From Puteibacter caeruleilacunae (GTDB lineage: Bacteria; Bacteroidota; Bacteroidia; Bacteroidales; Prolixibacteraceae): 64,000 nucleotides of DNA. The DNA lies in NCBI GenBank assembly GCA_005217565.1, contig SJCO01000010.1, positions 1 through 64,000 of the forward strand, read 5' to 3'. Numbering within the stretch: position 1 is the stretch's first letter; each line of letters begins with the position of its first letter. The notes below the pieces were generated by a model, which was not told where the DNA came from, ran no database searches, and worked only from the letters and a program-made list of their open reading frames with translations. Made by a program: the position numbers and the translations under genes. Positions 16,215 to 26,321 of this stretch are shown one piece after another.

Positions 16215-18374
16215 ATGAAACCAAATTTTAAAGATATAAACATCAAAGCTGCACTAGGTGGACAAGTTACTGGTACCGAGTGGGCAAAAGCAAATAATAT
16301 CGCAAAAGACTGGATGACTCCAGAGCAGATTCCAGTTAAAGGCGCATATACTAAAGAAGACTTAGAAGGTATGGAACACTTGAACTACGCTTCAGGTTTG
16401 GCACCATTCCTTCGTGGACCTTATTCTGCAATGTACGCGATGCGTCCTTGGACTATTCGTCAGTATGCAGGTTTCTCAACTGCGGAAGAATCAAATGCAT
16501 TCTACCGTCGTAACCTTGCAGCAGGACAGAAAGGTCTTTCTATTGCATTCGACCTTGCAACGCACCGTGGATATGACTCAGATCACCCACGTGTAGTTGG
16601 TGACGTTGGTAAGGCTGGTGTTGCTGTAGACTCAATCATGGACATGAGAATTCTGTTTGATCAGATTCCATTGGACAAGATGTCGGTATCAATGACTATG
16701 AACGGTGCCGTTCTTCCTATTATGGCTTTCTATATTCTTGCTGCTAAAGAGCAGGGAGTTTCTATGGACAAGCTTGCAGGTACTATCCAGAACGATATCT
16801 TGAAAGAGTTCATGGTGAGAAATACTTACATTTTCCCACCTGAGTTCTCAATGAAGAGTATCGCTGATATCTTCGAGTTTACTTCAAACTACATGCCTAA
16901 GTTTAACTCTATTTCAATCTCTGGTTACCACATGCAGGAAGCAGGTGCTACAGCAGATATTGAGATGGCATATACTTTGGCCGATGGTTTGGATTACTTA
17001 CGTACTGGTATCAAAGCTGGTTTAGGTGTTGATGATTTCGCTCCTCGTTTGTCTTTCTTCTGGGCAATTGGAATGAATCACTTCATGGAAATCGCGAAGA
17101 TGCGTGCTGCTCGTATGATCTGGGCGAAATTGGTTAAGCAATTCGATCCTAAGAATCCTAAGTCAATGGCGCTACGTACGCACTCACAGACTTCTGGATG
17201 GTCATTAACTGAGCAAGATCCTTTCAACAACGTTGGTCGTACTTGTATCGAGGCAATGGGTGCTGCTCTAGGTCACACTCAGTCGCTACACACTAACGCA
17301 TTGGATGAGGCAATTGCACTTCCAACTGATTTCTCTGCTCGTATCGCTCGTAACACTCAGCTTTACATCCAGCAGGAAACTGAAATTTGTCGTTCACTTG
17401 ATCCATGGGCAGGTTCTTACTATGTAGAATCATTGACTCGTGATCTTGCAAATAAAGCTTGGGCTCACATCGAAGAGGTTGAAAAACTTGGAGGTATGTC
17501 TAAAGCAATCGAGACTGGTGTACCTAAGATGCGTATCGAGGAAGCTGCGGCTCGTACTCAGGGACGTATCGACTCTGGTTCACAGACTATCGTTGGTGTT
17601 AACAAGTATCGTTTGGAAAAAGAAGATCCTATCGATATTCTTGAAATCGACAACACTGCAGTACGTCAGGCTCAGATTGAGCGTTTGAACAAGCTTCGTA
17701 CAGAGCGTAACGAAGAAGAATGTCAAGCTGCTCTTCACGCTATTACTAAGTGTGCTGAAACAGGAGAAGGTAACCTTCTTGATCTTTCTATCAAAGCAGC
17801 GGAAAAACGTGCCAGTCTTGGTGAGATTTCCGACGCATGCGAGAAAATTGTTGGACGTTATAAAGCAGTAATCAGAACTATTTCAGGCGTGTATTCATCA
17901 GAAAGTAAAACAGACAAAGACTTCCAGGACGCTCAAGAGCTTGCTAAGAAGTTTGCTGAGCAGGAAGGTCGTCAGCCTCGTATCATGATCGCTAAGATGG
18001 GTCAGGATGGTCACGACCGTGGAGCAAAAGTTGTTGCTACAGGTTATGCTGACCTTGGTTTTGACGTAGATATGGGACCATTGTTCCAAACTCCTGAGGA
18101 AGCAGCAAAACAAGCTGTTGAAAACGATGTTCACGTTATGGGAGTATCTTCTCTAGCTGCTGGACACAAAACTTTGGTTCCTGCGGTAATCGCAGAATTG
18201 AAGAAGCTTGGTCGTGAGGACATCATGGTTATCGCTGGTGGTGTAATTCCAGCACAAGACTATGACTACTTATACGAAGCTGGTGTTGTAGCAATCTTCG
18301 GTCCTGGTACTAGCGTATCAGCTGCAGGTAAGAAAATCCTTGAAGTATTGATGGAAGCTTACAGCGAAGAATAA
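16215..18374 (+). CDS. mutB: Methylmalonyl-CoA mutase, large (alpha) subunit
   Basis: The 719-residue catalytic subunit. The TIM-barrel half includes [22 protein letters not shown] and the conserved [12 protein letters not shown] region. The C-terminal cobalamin domain has the DxHxxG motif as DGHDRG (residues 598-603), with His600 as the lower axial ligand to cobalt, followed by the [12 protein letters not shown] and IAGGVIP segments of the B12 fold. It makes methylmalonyl-CoA from succinyl-CoA for propionate formation, or the reverse. The epimerase, the MeaB chaperone and the decarboxylase are not in this window. A strong terminator follows the stop. Confidence 0.97.
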   Translation: MKPNFKDINIKAALGGQVTGTEWAKANNIAKDWMTPEQIPVKGAYTKEDLEGMEHLNYASGLAPFLRGPYSAMYAMRPWTIRQYAGFSTAEESNAFYRRNLAAGQKGLSIAFDLATHRGYDSDHPRVVGDVGKAGVAVDSIMDMRILFDQIPLDKMSVSMTMNGAVLPIMAFYILAAKEQGVSMDKLAGTIQNDILKEFMVRNTYIFPPEFSMKSIADIFEFTSNYMPKFNSISISGYHMQEAGATADIEMAYTLADGLDYLRTGIKAGLGVDDFAPRLSFFWAIGMNHFMEIAKMRAARMIWAKLVKQFDPKNPKSMALRTHSQTSGWSLTEQDPFNNVGRTCIEAMGAALGHTQSLHTNALDEAIALPTDFSARIARNTQLYIQQETEICRSLDPWAGSYYVESLTRDLANKAWAHIEEVEKLGGMSKAIETGVPKMRIEEAAARTQGRIDSGSQTIVGVNKYRLEKEDPIDILEIDNTAVRQAQIERLNKLRTERNEEECQAALHAITKCAETGEGNLLDLSIKAAEKRASLGEISDACEKIVGRYKAVIRTISGVYSSESKTDKDFQDAQELAKKFAEQEGRQPRIMIAKMGQDGHDRGAKVVATGYADLGFDVDMGPLFQTPEEAAKQAVENDVHVMGVSSLAAGHKTLVPAVIAELKKLGREDIMVIAGGVIPAQDYDYLYEAGVVAIFGPGTSVSAAGKKILEVLMEAYSEE

Positions 18375-18402
18375 AAAGCTAAAAACGAATATCATATATA
18401 TG

Positions 18403-18435
18403 AGCCCTGTCGACATGTGTTGGCGGGGCTTTTTT
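18403..18435 (+). terminator. Intrinsic terminator after mutB
   Basis: Stem AGCCCTG/CGGGGCT (18403-18409 and 18424-18430) with one wobble and a 14-base loop, followed by TTTTTT. The stop codon of the convergent ligase gene lies within this U-run (18434-18436), so the two units end on each other. Confidence 0.8.
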
Positions 18436-19897
18436 ATGACTGATGGTTAACGGTAAACGGTTCTACCTTCTTTGTATACAAATCTAACACTACAATGATG
18501 GCGGTGAAGCCCCAGAAGGGAGCAGAGGCTTTGTCGGTGTCAAGGAAGTTGTTAAGAAAGCCGTGAATGTAGTAGGTGCACAGACCAATAAGGGCTGCCA
18601 AAATTAACGACTTTATTTCTCTTTCCCGAGCCCTTGTATAGGCATGTATTGCCGTGTAAATGACTGTTCCTACAATTAGCAATACCGACAGTAGTCCAAG
18701 GATCCCGGACTCAGATAGTGGGCCTAAATACTCGCTATGTGCGTTACCCACATCTCCAGAATTTGTACTAATAATTGTTCGGTTGTCAGTAATTTGATAT
18801 GGTGCATATTTAAACATGTAGGTGCCCGGACCAAAACCAAAGACAGGTTTCTCTTTAAACATCGTAATGGCACAATCCCACCGGTTGAGTCTCTCCAGGT
18901 TGGAGGCATCGGTTGTAATATTCGTCATAGACGAAATGTGCTCCGTCAGATTTGCCGATGATTCTTCGGAGTTTCGTTCTAGATACATCACTATTTGTGA
19001 CTGAAAGAGTATTATTACAACAAGCGTAACGAGTGATGTAATGAAGAGCTTCTGAAATCGTAGTCTAAGCTTTATAATCGCCCAAACTCCAAACGCCCCT
19101 ACAAGACTAACCCATGCTGCTCGTGTATGCGATAAAACAACTGCAACAATAAAAATACCTAATACTAGTATCGAGTATATCCTTTTATTAAGTGGCCTGT
19201 CTTTTCGAAATGCAAAAAAGATTAAGAATGGAATGTACATGGCCAACATTGCCCCATAAGAGGTGTGATCATTGAAAAATGGATCAACAACAACATAGGA
19301 GGCCTGCTTGTCCCAGAAACCATAGCTTGCATGACGTACAGTGGCATAAATGATCACCAGAATAAATGGAAGAGCATATAACCACACAAATGTCGAGATA
19401 TATCGCTGTTGAAGCTTAAAAACTAAAGCTGCCATAAAGTAGAATCCGACAATAAACCAGATTTTCGATATCAGAAACTTGAATGATACCATCGGCATTT
19501 CACTGGTTATACTGGTAATAAAAATCCAGAATAGGTAGAAATAAATGGTTAAGGAAACAGGGTGACTAACAAGCTTTTTATCAATCCCTTTATCTGCAAC
19601 AGCCTTGATGATAAACAACACCAATATCCCCACCAACAATGGCTCTGTGGGGAGCTGGACTCCAAAGGAAAAACCAGGCTTAAACTCCACCAATGGAATA
19701 GACAGCGGCACCAAAGCAACCACAAGAAAAAATAGCTGATGAAATCGAAATACAGCCAATAACGCTACCACCAAAACAATTGGCATGACATTCATTGCCA
19801 ATGAATTTCTCACAACAATGAAATATGCATTCATTGCCAGGAAAAACAATGAAGCTGCATAAAAAAGCAACACCTTATGTTTCTGCCAATCTATCAA
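18434..19897 (-). CDS. O-antigen ligase/polymerase family membrane protein
   Basis: A 487-residue membrane protein with about twelve hydrophobic segments and one large periplasmic loop. The loop carries FGFGPGTYMFKYAPY and VGNAHSEYLGPLSESGILGL, typical of the Wzy_C/O-antigen ligase family, which joins or polymerises undecaprenyl-linked polysaccharide. A segment LSHTRAAWVSLVGAF also fits. The start is a TTG six bases after the Wzz-like stop; the next ATG (19834) would delete the first membrane segment. With the Wzz-like gene it forms a two-gene envelope polysaccharide unit. Whether it is a ligase or a polymerase cannot be decided from sequence. Confidence 0.85.
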   Translation of the reverse strand: MIDWQKHKVLLFYAASLFFLAMNAYFIVVRNSLAMNVMPIVLVVALLAVFRFHQLFFLVVALVPLSIPLVEFKPGFSFGVQLPTEPLLVGILVLFIIKAVADKGIDKKLVSHPVSLTIYFYLFWIFITSITSEMPMVSFKFLISKIWFIVGFYFMAALVFKLQQRYISTFVWLYALPFILVIIYATVRHASYGFWDKQASYVVVDPFFNDHTSYGAMLAMYIPFLIFFAFRKDRPLNKRIYSILVLGIFIVAVVLSHTRAAWVSLVGAFGVWAIIKLRLRFQKLFITSLVTLVVIILFQSQIVMYLERNSEESSANLTEHISSMTNITTDASNLERLNRWDCAITMFKEKPVFGFGPGTYMFKYAPYQITDNRTIISTNSGDVGNAHSEYLGPLSESGILGLLSVLLIVGTVIYTAIHAYTRAREREIKSLILAALIGLCTYYIHGFLNNFLDTDKASAPFWGFTAIIVVLDLYTKKVEPFTVNHQS

Positions 19898-19903
19898 GAG
19901 TCG

Positions 19904-20845
19904 TTAGTTTCGTTGATTTTCAATAATCAGAATTACTATCAAAGCCAAAAACAATGAGGAGAAAACACTCATCAATGCAATTAACCATCGAATAGGCCAG
20001 GCTTTCTTGTCGGCCACAAAAGGTTTTTGCACAACATGCGAATAAGAGATCTGACGCGTTGCCATTACCTTCGCCTTATTGTGATAAGCCTGAATTGAGT
20101 CGGCATTCGACTGCATACCTTCCAGACGCTCCTCTAATAGTTTAAAGCGACCACCTTCTTCAGCAAAATTATCTAACACCTTCTTAATATTCTTCGCTCC
20201 GCCGGTTTTTCCTGCAGCCAAGGCATCCCCATAAGCACGGGAAAGCTCTTTCACCTGCATTTCATAATCGAGAATGCCATAATCCTTCCTGATCTGTGTC
20301 ATCTGTTCTACAACAGAATCGATCACCTTATTTGTTCGCTTAAGCTCTGTAGCAGTAACACGGGCAATATCGGAATACATGGCACGATCTAACATTCCTA
20401 CTTTACGATTGAGCATTACAATTAATGAATCAACCATATCTTTGGCTCTGCCAGGATCCCAATCAAGCACTTTTATTTCGATGGTTTCGAACTCGGTTTT
20501 CTTGATATTCACATTCTCCTCATAATCATTGATTAGATAGGTTAGCTTATGTGGATCATCAGGATCAATTTCATAATACTCGGCCAGCTTAAATGCTTTA
20601 AACATTTCAAGCTTAATGTCCATTGAATTTAAAATCTCAAGCAACTGTTCACTTTCCGATTCTTTACTTAATGTTTCCACATTTATCGGATACAGTCTGG
20701 CTGTAGATTTAAATTTTGGCCGCATAATAAACGGCATCGTAATAATGGCAGCTAACACAAATGCAATGGCTCCAACAGCCACAAAATGCCACTTCCATTT
20801 CCAGATAATTTGAAGGATTCTGTTAGTATCAAAAAAATTCTCCAT
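19904..20845 (-). CDS. Wzz/chain-length determinant-like protein
   Basis: A 313-residue inner-membrane protein with a hydrophobic segment near each end (about 20-40 and 287-307) and a long helical periplasmic part between. A PxF-like stretch after the first segment (MPFIMRPKFKSTARLYP) and a coiled-coil-like region (about 170-260) are typical of Wzz-family proteins that set polysaccharide chain length. It lacks a cytoplasmic tyrosine kinase domain. Transcribed first in a pair with the O-antigen ligase-like gene. The polysaccharide served is not evident. Confidence 0.82.
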   Translation of the reverse strand: MENFFDTNRILQIIWKWKWHFVAVGAIAFVLAAIITMPFIMRPKFKSTARLYPINVETLSKESESEQLLEILNSMDIKLEMFKAFKLAEYYEIDPDDPHKLTYLINDYEENVNIKKTEFETIEIKVLDWDPGRAKDMVDSLIVMLNRKVGMLDRAMYSDIARVTATELKRTNKVIDSVVEQMTQIRKDYGILDYEMQVKELSRAYGDALAAGKTGGAKNIKKVLDNFAEEGGRFKLLEERLEGMQSNADSIQAYHNKAKVMATRQISYSHVVQKPFVADKKAWPIRWLIALMSVFSSLFLALIVILIIENQRN

Positions 20846-20911
20846 AGAACAGCTTCTGTTTAGGTTTCGCTTTAAAGAACGCTGATCAGAGAAGGTTAGT
20901 ATATTTACGAT

Positions 20912-20959
20912 AAAAAAAGACGGAATTAAATACCAGCAGCTGGTTTTAACTCCGTCTTT
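20912..20959 (-). terminator. Terminator after tyrS
   Basis: Inverted repeat AAAGACGGA (20916-20924) and TCCGTCTTT (20951-20959), extended internally by TTAA and CCAGC/GCTGG pairing; in the minus direction it is followed by a run of U (A-run at 20912-20918). It sits 18 bases past the tyrS stop. Confidence 0.8.
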
Positions 20960-20977
20960 AAGAATATTTTGCGAATG

Positions 20978-22270
20978 TTATTCAGCAATCAAAAGGAAGT
21001 AATTTTTCTTTCCTTTCTGTACTAAAACATATTTATCTGCAATTAAATGCTCAGCGTTAACCACCAATTCTGGATCTCCAATCTTAGCTTTATTGATCGA
21101 TAATCCGTTTCCTTTAATGGTTCTGCGCAATTCACCCTTTGATGGGAATACAGTTGCTTTCTCCGCTAATAGATCGATAACGTTTACTCCTTCATTGATA
21201 TCAGCAAGAGAAACATTAAACTGAGGTACACCTTCAAATACTGAAAGGAAAGTAGCCTCATTCAATTTCATCAACTGCTCAGCAGTTCCTTTACCAAATA
21301 GAATCTGAGAAGCTTCTACAGCAGAATTGTATTCTTCTTCAGAGTGTACCATAATAGTAACCTCTTTAGCTAAACGCTGCTGCAATACTCTACGATGAGG
21401 AGCCTCAAGATGCTCAGCAATTAATGCATCAATCTCTTCTTTTCCAAGAACAGTAAAGATTTTGATGTATTTCTGTGCATCCTCATCTGAAGTATTCAAC
21501 CAGAACTGATAGAATTTATAAGGAGAAGTTCTCTCAGGATCTAACCAGATATTTCCTGATTCAGTCTTACCAAACTTACCACCATCAGCTTTAGTGATCA
21601 ATGGACAAGTAATAGCAAATGCTTCACCATTAGCTTTACGACGAATCAATTCTGTTCCTGTAGTGATATTACCCCACTGATCAGAACCACCCATCTGAAG
21701 CTTACAGTTCTTGGTGTTATATAAGTGAAGATAATCGGTTCCCTGTACCAACTGATAAGTAAACTCGGTAAATGACATACCAGTTTTTGACTCTGAGCTA
21801 AGACGCTTCTTTACAGAATCTTTGCTCATCATATAATTCACAGTAAGGTGCTTACCGATGTCGCGAATAAATTCAAGGAATGAAAATTCACTCATCCAGT
21901 CATAGTTATTCACCATCTCTGCAGCATTAGCAGCATCACTGTCGAAATCCATGAATTTAGACAATTGATTCTTCAAACACTCCTGGTTATGACGCAATGT
22001 AGGTTCATCCAAAAGATTACGCTCCTGCGACTTTCCTGATGGATCACCAATCATTCCTGTAGCACCTCCAACCAATACGATTGGCTTATGACCACACATT
22101 TGAAAATGCTTCAACATCATCACACTTACCAAGTGTCCAATGTGCAATGAGTCAGCTGTTGGATCGATACCAACATATGCTGCGGTGATTTCTTTTTTTA
22201 GTTGTTCTTCGGTCCCTGGCATGATGTCGTGAATCATACCTCGCCATGTCAACTCTTCAACAAAATTCAT
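20978..22270 (-). CDS. tyrS: Tyrosyl-tRNA synthetase
   Basis: A 430-residue class I aminoacyl-tRNA synthetase that charges tRNA-Tyr. HIGH signature at residues 43-46 ([10 protein letters not shown]), the tyrosine-recognition region with [12 protein letters not shown] and [11 protein letters not shown], and the KMSKS-equivalent KFGKT (about residue 230) are all visible. The C-terminal 65 residues form an S4-like RNA-binding domain ([16 protein letters not shown]...[10 protein letters not shown]). Length and start are normal. A strong terminator follows. Confidence 0.97.
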   Translation of the reverse strand: MNFVEELTWRGMIHDIMPGTEEQLKKEITAAYVGIDPTADSLHIGHLVSVMMLKHFQMCGHKPIVLVGGATGMIGDPSGKSQERNLLDEPTLRHNQECLKNQLSKFMDFDSDAANAAEMVNNYDWMSEFSFLEFIRDIGKHLTVNYMMSKDSVKKRLSSESKTGMSFTEFTYQLVQGTDYLHLYNTKNCKLQMGGSDQWGNITTGTELIRRKANGEAFAITCPLITKADGGKFGKTESGNIWLDPERTSPYKFYQFWLNTSDEDAQKYIKIFTVLGKEEIDALIAEHLEAPHRRVLQQRLAKEVTIMVHSEEEYNSAVEASQILFGKGTAEQLMKLNEATFLSVFEGVPQFNVSLADINEGVNVIDLLAEKATVFPSKGELRRTIKGNGLSINKAKIGDPELVVNAEHLIADKYVLVQKGKKNYFLLIAE

Positions 22271-22294
22271 TCGTCTTATTTTAGTATACGGACT

Positions 22295-23341
22295 TTAAAT
22301 ATTCATAATGGCAAAATAGCCAACAATGATAAGAGCCGATAAAAGTACAAAATTATATGAACCTGCTAAAATCATGAGCTTTAGAAATGTCTTCCTTCGA
22401 GATTGTTGATAAAATCTTCTCATTCCAATCCATGCATATATAGGCACTAACACAATGATCCAATATATCAACTCTGCCCACTGTTTGGGCATGTACAAAT
22501 TCGCAGCCAACACAATGGTTAAGATCAGAAAATTAAACGCATGAATATTTACAGCATAAATCAAATGACGCATATAATTTAGCCCATGTCTTATGTATAA
22601 AAGCTTCATTAACAATGCAAATACAGGCATCAACAGAAATAATGACCACGACAGGTATTGTAGAAACTTGTTAATATAAAGATCAGGATAACGAGAAACC
22701 TTAAGGGTATTCTCTGCCAGCTTTTTCTCTGTATCGGACCAGTCATCACTATTTTCCATTTTCTCTTCGACATATTTAGTCAAACCACTCTTGGAAATAG
22801 CAGCTATTGAATCGATCATCACTTTCGACTCCTCTAGCTCCTGCTTCATTGCTTCATCCATCTCATCCTTCACATCTTCACTCAGACTAAGTGAGATGTT
22901 CGAGGTAATAGAATCGGCCACAGCTTTGCCATTTGTGTTTATGCCATCTACCGAACGTTGTCCGCCAATACTCAGCAATAAGAAAAATATAAAACTGACA
23001 AATAGGTAGAACTTAAAAGGAGGAGTATAGCGATTTCTTTTACCCGCTAAGAAATCGGCAGTTAACCGTCCGGGTTTAGTGGTAATTGTCCATACCGTCC
23101 TTATTAATCGGGAATCAAATGCAAAGACCGTTCCCATAAAGTCGTAGACCACAAAACCAAATGGTCGATCGAATTCTCTTACCGACTGTCCACAATTGGG
23201 ACAATAATGCCCGGTAAAGGTTGTTTCACAGTTCTTACAACAGAAGTCGATTGCTGGTTCCTTACTCTTATTTAATCTATTGGCTAATGTTTTACACCAT
23301 TGGCGCAGGCTTTTCATCCTTTTTTGTGCCCATAATTTCAT
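22295..23341 (-). CDS. DUF3667 membrane protein with an N-terminal zinc ribbon
   Basis: About 348 residues from the ATG at 23341; a TTG at 23350 and an ATG at 23317 are alternatives. A zinc-ribbon CCKNCETTFTGHYCPNCGQ (CxxC pairs) is followed by the family region VREFDRPFGFVVYDFMGTVF...KFYLFVSFIFFLLLS and then three further membrane segments at the C-terminus. DUF3667 proteins are widespread in Bacteroidota and of unknown function. A glutamate- and serine-rich, coiled stretch (about 140-215) lies between the first and later membrane segments. It overlaps the upstream CvpA gene by about 50 bases, which implies coupled translation. Confidence 0.82.
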   Translation of the reverse strand: MKLWAQKRMKSLRQWCKTLANRLNKSKEPAIDFCCKNCETTFTGHYCPNCGQSVREFDRPFGFVVYDFMGTVFAFDSRLIRTVWTITTKPGRLTADFLAGKRNRYTPPFKFYLFVSFIFFLLLSIGGQRSVDGINTNGKAVADSITSNISLSLSEDVKDEMDEAMKQELEESKVMIDSIAAISKSGLTKYVEEKMENSDDWSDTEKKLAENTLKVSRYPDLYINKFLQYLSWSLFLLMPVFALLMKLLYIRHGLNYMRHLIYAVNIHAFNFLILTIVLAANLYMPKQWAELIYWIIVLVPIYAWIGMRRFYQQSRRKTFLKLMILAGSYNFVLLSALIIVGYFAIMNI

Positions 23342-23825
23342 ATACGTCAATATTTAAGATCGAAAAAACACGCGGAGCCAATTTCTCCACTGGAGTATAT
23401 AGATATGAATTTCGTCGTGCTTCCTTACTCATTAAATCGTCATCGAGCTTTACTGCGTGAAGGATTAGTATCACCACACTAATAAAAAATGCAGATTTGA
23501 AGACAGCAAAGATTAATCCTAGCAATCGATTCAATGGCCCCAGGGCAACTGCGCTCAATAACTTATCAATAATGGTTCCGATAACATGTACCAGCCAAAC
23601 GATAACCAACAGGGTAACAATGAATGCAATTATATTCAGATATTTAGGATTATAGTTGAAAACATCGATGATCAGGTTAGCGGTGTAATCGGAAAACTTT
23701 ATGGCTCCCCAAACACCTAAGATTAATGCTGCCAATGATGACACCTCATATACAAGACCTTTAAACAAACCGCGTCCTGCCGCGATTACCAATATTATAC
23801 CAATGATTAAGTCAATATAGTTCAT
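23292..23825 (-). CDS. CvpA family inner-membrane protein
   Basis: About 177 residues from the ATG at 23825; the reading frame extends upstream to 23912 but that stretch has no family similarity. Four hydrophobic segments are visible, and the start YIDLIIGIILVIAAGRGLFKGL with the later LGPLNRLLGLIFAVFKSAFF matches the CvpA/colicin V production family. The role in the cell envelope is poorly defined. It overlaps the DUF3667 gene downstream. Confidence 0.85.
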   Translation of the reverse strand: MNYIDLIIGIILVIAAGRGLFKGLVYEVSSLAALILGVWGAIKFSDYTANLIIDVFNYNPKYLNIIAFIVTLLVIVWLVHVIGTIIDKLLSAVALGPLNRLLGLIFAVFKSAFFISVVILILHAVKLDDDLMSKEARRNSYLYTPVEKLAPRVFSILNIDVYEIMGTKKDEKPAPMV

Positions 23826-24021
23826 ATCTGTCTTAATTTCGTTTACATCAAAAATATTTCCAACAAATGCATAGGTTATAACGTTTATACAACGAACATA
23901 TGCAAAAAACAATAACTATTCTGCTGAAAACTCACATGGTAAATTTAGAAAAATATACTTCAACAGAGGAATAGATATTATTTTTTCATATTTTTAATAG
24001 GAACAAACTAAAGAAATCAAT

Positions 24022-25545
24022 ATGCCTCTTCTTAACTCCTTAATCAATTGGATCAACATAAAACGGATCTACCAAATTGAGCTCTTTTGTAAATACCCAA
24101 ATGATGTTCAACGTGAAGTTTTATTCAATCTGTTAAAGAAAGCCCGCGACACCGAGTGGGGTAAAAAATATGATTACCGTTCAATCGACTCAATTGAACA
24201 ATTTCAGCAACGCATACCACTTCAACATTATGAAGACCTGCGACCATATGTCGATAGACTGAGAAGAGGAGAGAGGAATCTGATATGGCCAGGAGAAATA
24301 AAATGGTTTGCCAAGTCATCTGGAACAACCTGTGATAAAAGTAAATTTATCCCTGTAAGCAAAGATTCTCTTGAGTATTGTCATTTCAGGGGCTTACGTG
24401 ATGTGATGGCATTGTATATTCGGAATTATCCTGATAATCAAGTTCTGAAAGGGAAAACCCTTACATTAGGAGGTAGTCACGAGATGGATCAGGTGAACAA
24501 CAATTCATTTTATGGAGATCTTTCGGCTATTTTAATTGAGAATACTCCTTTCTGGACTGAATTCAGAAGAACTCCTTCAACAGAGATCGCGCTTATCCAG
24601 GAATTTGAAGAAAAAGTAGATAAGATCATCGAGAATTCAATTCACGAGAATGTTACTGCCATTGCTGGTGTTCCTTCATGGTATCTAATCTTACTTCAGA
24701 AGGTACTTGAGGCAACAGGCAAGAATCATATTCATGAAGTATGGCCTAATTTGGAGGTATTCATTCATGGAGGGATTAAATTTGATCCTTATCGCGAACA
24801 GTTTAAGCGCTTGATCCCATCGAACTACATGAGCTACATGGAGGCATATAACGCTTCGGAGGGCTTCTTTGCCATTCAGGATGAGCCTTACCGTTCTGAC
24901 TTGCTATTAATGCTTGACTATGGGATTTTTTATGAGTTTATACCAATGGATCAGTTCCATCTGGATAATCCTAAGGTGTTGACCATCGATGAGGTAGAAT
25001 TAAACAAGAACTACGCATTGGTGATCAGTACCAATGGCGGACTCTGGAGGTATATCATTGGAGATACAGTCATGTTTACATCAAAAAATCCTTATCGACT
25101 AAAAATAACCGGCCGCACAAAACACTTTATCAATGCCTTTGGTGAAGAGGTGATTATTGATAATGCGGAGCGAGCACTGAGAATAGCCAATGAAAGCACA
25201 GGTGCTATCATTTCGGAATATACTGCAGGACCTATTTTTATGAATGCAGATACAAAAGGAGCCCACCAGTGGGTTATTGAATTTGTTAAGGAACCAGACA
25301 ATATGGAGCATTATATCTCGGCGCTAGACAATGCATTGAAGTCGGTGAATTCAGACTACGAAGCAAAACGACATAAAAGTATTACCCTGGAGAGGCCACA
25401 TGTGCTGTCAGCTCCAAAAGGTACCTTTTATAAGTGGATGAAGTTGAGAAATAAAGTCGGCGGACAAAATAAAATTCCTCGTCTTGCTAACGACCGGAAA
25501 TATCTTGACCAGCTGCTACCATTATTGGAAACAGCAGATATATGA
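24022..25545 (+). CDS. GH3 family acyl-adenylate enzyme
   Basis: A 507-residue bacterial member of the GH3 family, named for plant auxin-responsive GH3 proteins, which adenylate a carboxylic acid and conjugate it to an amine. The ATP-binding motif SSGTTCDKSKFIPVS (about residues 96-110), the GSHEMDQ segment, YNASEGFFAIQ and the NTNGGLWRYIIGDTV-like STNGGLWRYIIGDTV (about 335-350) support this. Substrate in Bacteroidota is unknown. It stands alone, divergent from the CvpA gene. Confidence 0.88.
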   Translation: MPLLNSLINWINIKRIYQIELFCKYPNDVQREVLFNLLKKARDTEWGKKYDYRSIDSIEQFQQRIPLQHYEDLRPYVDRLRRGERNLIWPGEIKWFAKSSGTTCDKSKFIPVSKDSLEYCHFRGLRDVMALYIRNYPDNQVLKGKTLTLGGSHEMDQVNNNSFYGDLSAILIENTPFWTEFRRTPSTEIALIQEFEEKVDKIIENSIHENVTAIAGVPSWYLILLQKVLEATGKNHIHEVWPNLEVFIHGGIKFDPYREQFKRLIPSNYMSYMEAYNASEGFFAIQDEPYRSDLLLMLDYGIFYEFIPMDQFHLDNPKVLTIDEVELNKNYALVISTNGGLWRYIIGDTVMFTSKNPYRLKITGRTKHFINAFGEEVIIDNAERALRIANESTGAIISEYTAGPIFMNADTKGAHQWVIEFVKEPDNMEHYISALDNALKSVNSDYEAKRHKSITLERPHVLSAPKGTFYKWMKLRNKVGGQNKIPRLANDRKYLDQLLPLLETADI

Positions 25546-25607
25546 TAGCGATTAGCTCCGTGCACTATGCGCTTTGCCCTTAATTATGAAGGAGAAAAGT
25601 TATTAAC

Positions 25608-25629
25608 ATCCCACAGCCTCTTGTGGGAT
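25608..25629 (+). repeat. Hairpin between the GH3 and deoxynucleoside kinase genes
   Basis: Perfect 8-base stem ATCCCACA/TGTGGGAT with a 6-base loop, followed by ATTTTAG. It is likely a terminator for the GH3 gene or a leader element of the kinase, which starts 34 bases later. Confidence 0.55.
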
Positions 25630-25663
25630 ATTTTAGTACATTTAGCAATAAAAATCTCAAATC

Positions 25664-26278
25664 ATGCATATTGCTGTCGCAGGAAACATAGGCTCTGGAA
25701 AAACCACCCTAACAGAAAAACTGGCTAAACATTACGGTTGGGAATCTCACTTTGAAGATGTAGATGACAACCCATATCTAAATGACTTTTACCACGATAT
25801 GCAGCGTTGGTCATTCAATCTGCAAGTGTATTTCTTAAATAGTCGTTTTAAGCATGTATTGGACATCAGGGAATCGGGAAAGACAATCATTCAGGATCGC
25901 ACGATTTATGAGGATGCCGAAATCTTTGCACCCAACCTACATGATATGAACCTTATGTCGACACGTGACTTTAAAAATTATAAGTCGCTGTTTGATATGA
26001 TGAGCAAAATGGTTCAGGCTCCAGATTTATTGATCTATCTAAGGGCTTCTGTGCCTACACTGGTAAATCAGATCCAACAAAGGGGTAGGGAATATGAAAA
26101 CACTATCAGATTGGACTACCTGAAACAACTAAACGAACGCTATGAAACTTGGATTGGGAAATATAACTCGGGGAAACTGTTAATCATCAATGTTGACGAC
26201 ACCAACTTTGCGACCAACAATGAGCAACTTAGTCAGGTTATCGATAAGATTGATGCACAAATAAACGGATTGTTTTAA
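25664..26278 (+). CDS. Deoxynucleoside kinase
   Basis: A 204-residue kinase that phosphorylates a deoxynucleoside (dAK/dGK/dCK family) in the salvage of DNA precursors. P-loop GNIGSGKT at residues 7-14, the FEDVDDNPYLNDFY substrate-binding region, the QDRTIYEDAEIFA motif (DRS-like) and a basic lid containing QQRGREYE are all present. Specificity between purine and pyrimidine substrates cannot be set by eye. A bidirectional terminator separates it from the convergent PfkB-family kinase. Confidence 0.92.
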   Translation: MHIAVAGNIGSGKTTLTEKLAKHYGWESHFEDVDDNPYLNDFYHDMQRWSFNLQVYFLNSRFKHVLDIRESGKTIIQDRTIYEDAEIFAPNLHDMNLMSTRDFKNYKSLFDMMSKMVQAPDLLIYLRASVPTLVNQIQQRGREYENTIRLDYLKQLNERYETWIGKYNSGKLLIINVDDTNFATNNEQLSQVIDKIDAQINGLF

Positions 26279-26280
26279 AT

Positions 26281-26321
26281 AATTAGTTTCCCCTACACCA
26301 ATGGCGTAGGGGAAGCTAATT
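26281..26321. terminator. Bidirectional terminator between convergent kinases
   Basis: Stem of 16 bases (26281-26296 with 26306-26321), AATTAGTTTCCCCTAC against GTAGGGGAAGCTAATT with one wobble and a 9-base loop. It serves both the deoxynucleoside kinase and the PfkB-family kinase whose stop it touches. Confidence 0.8.
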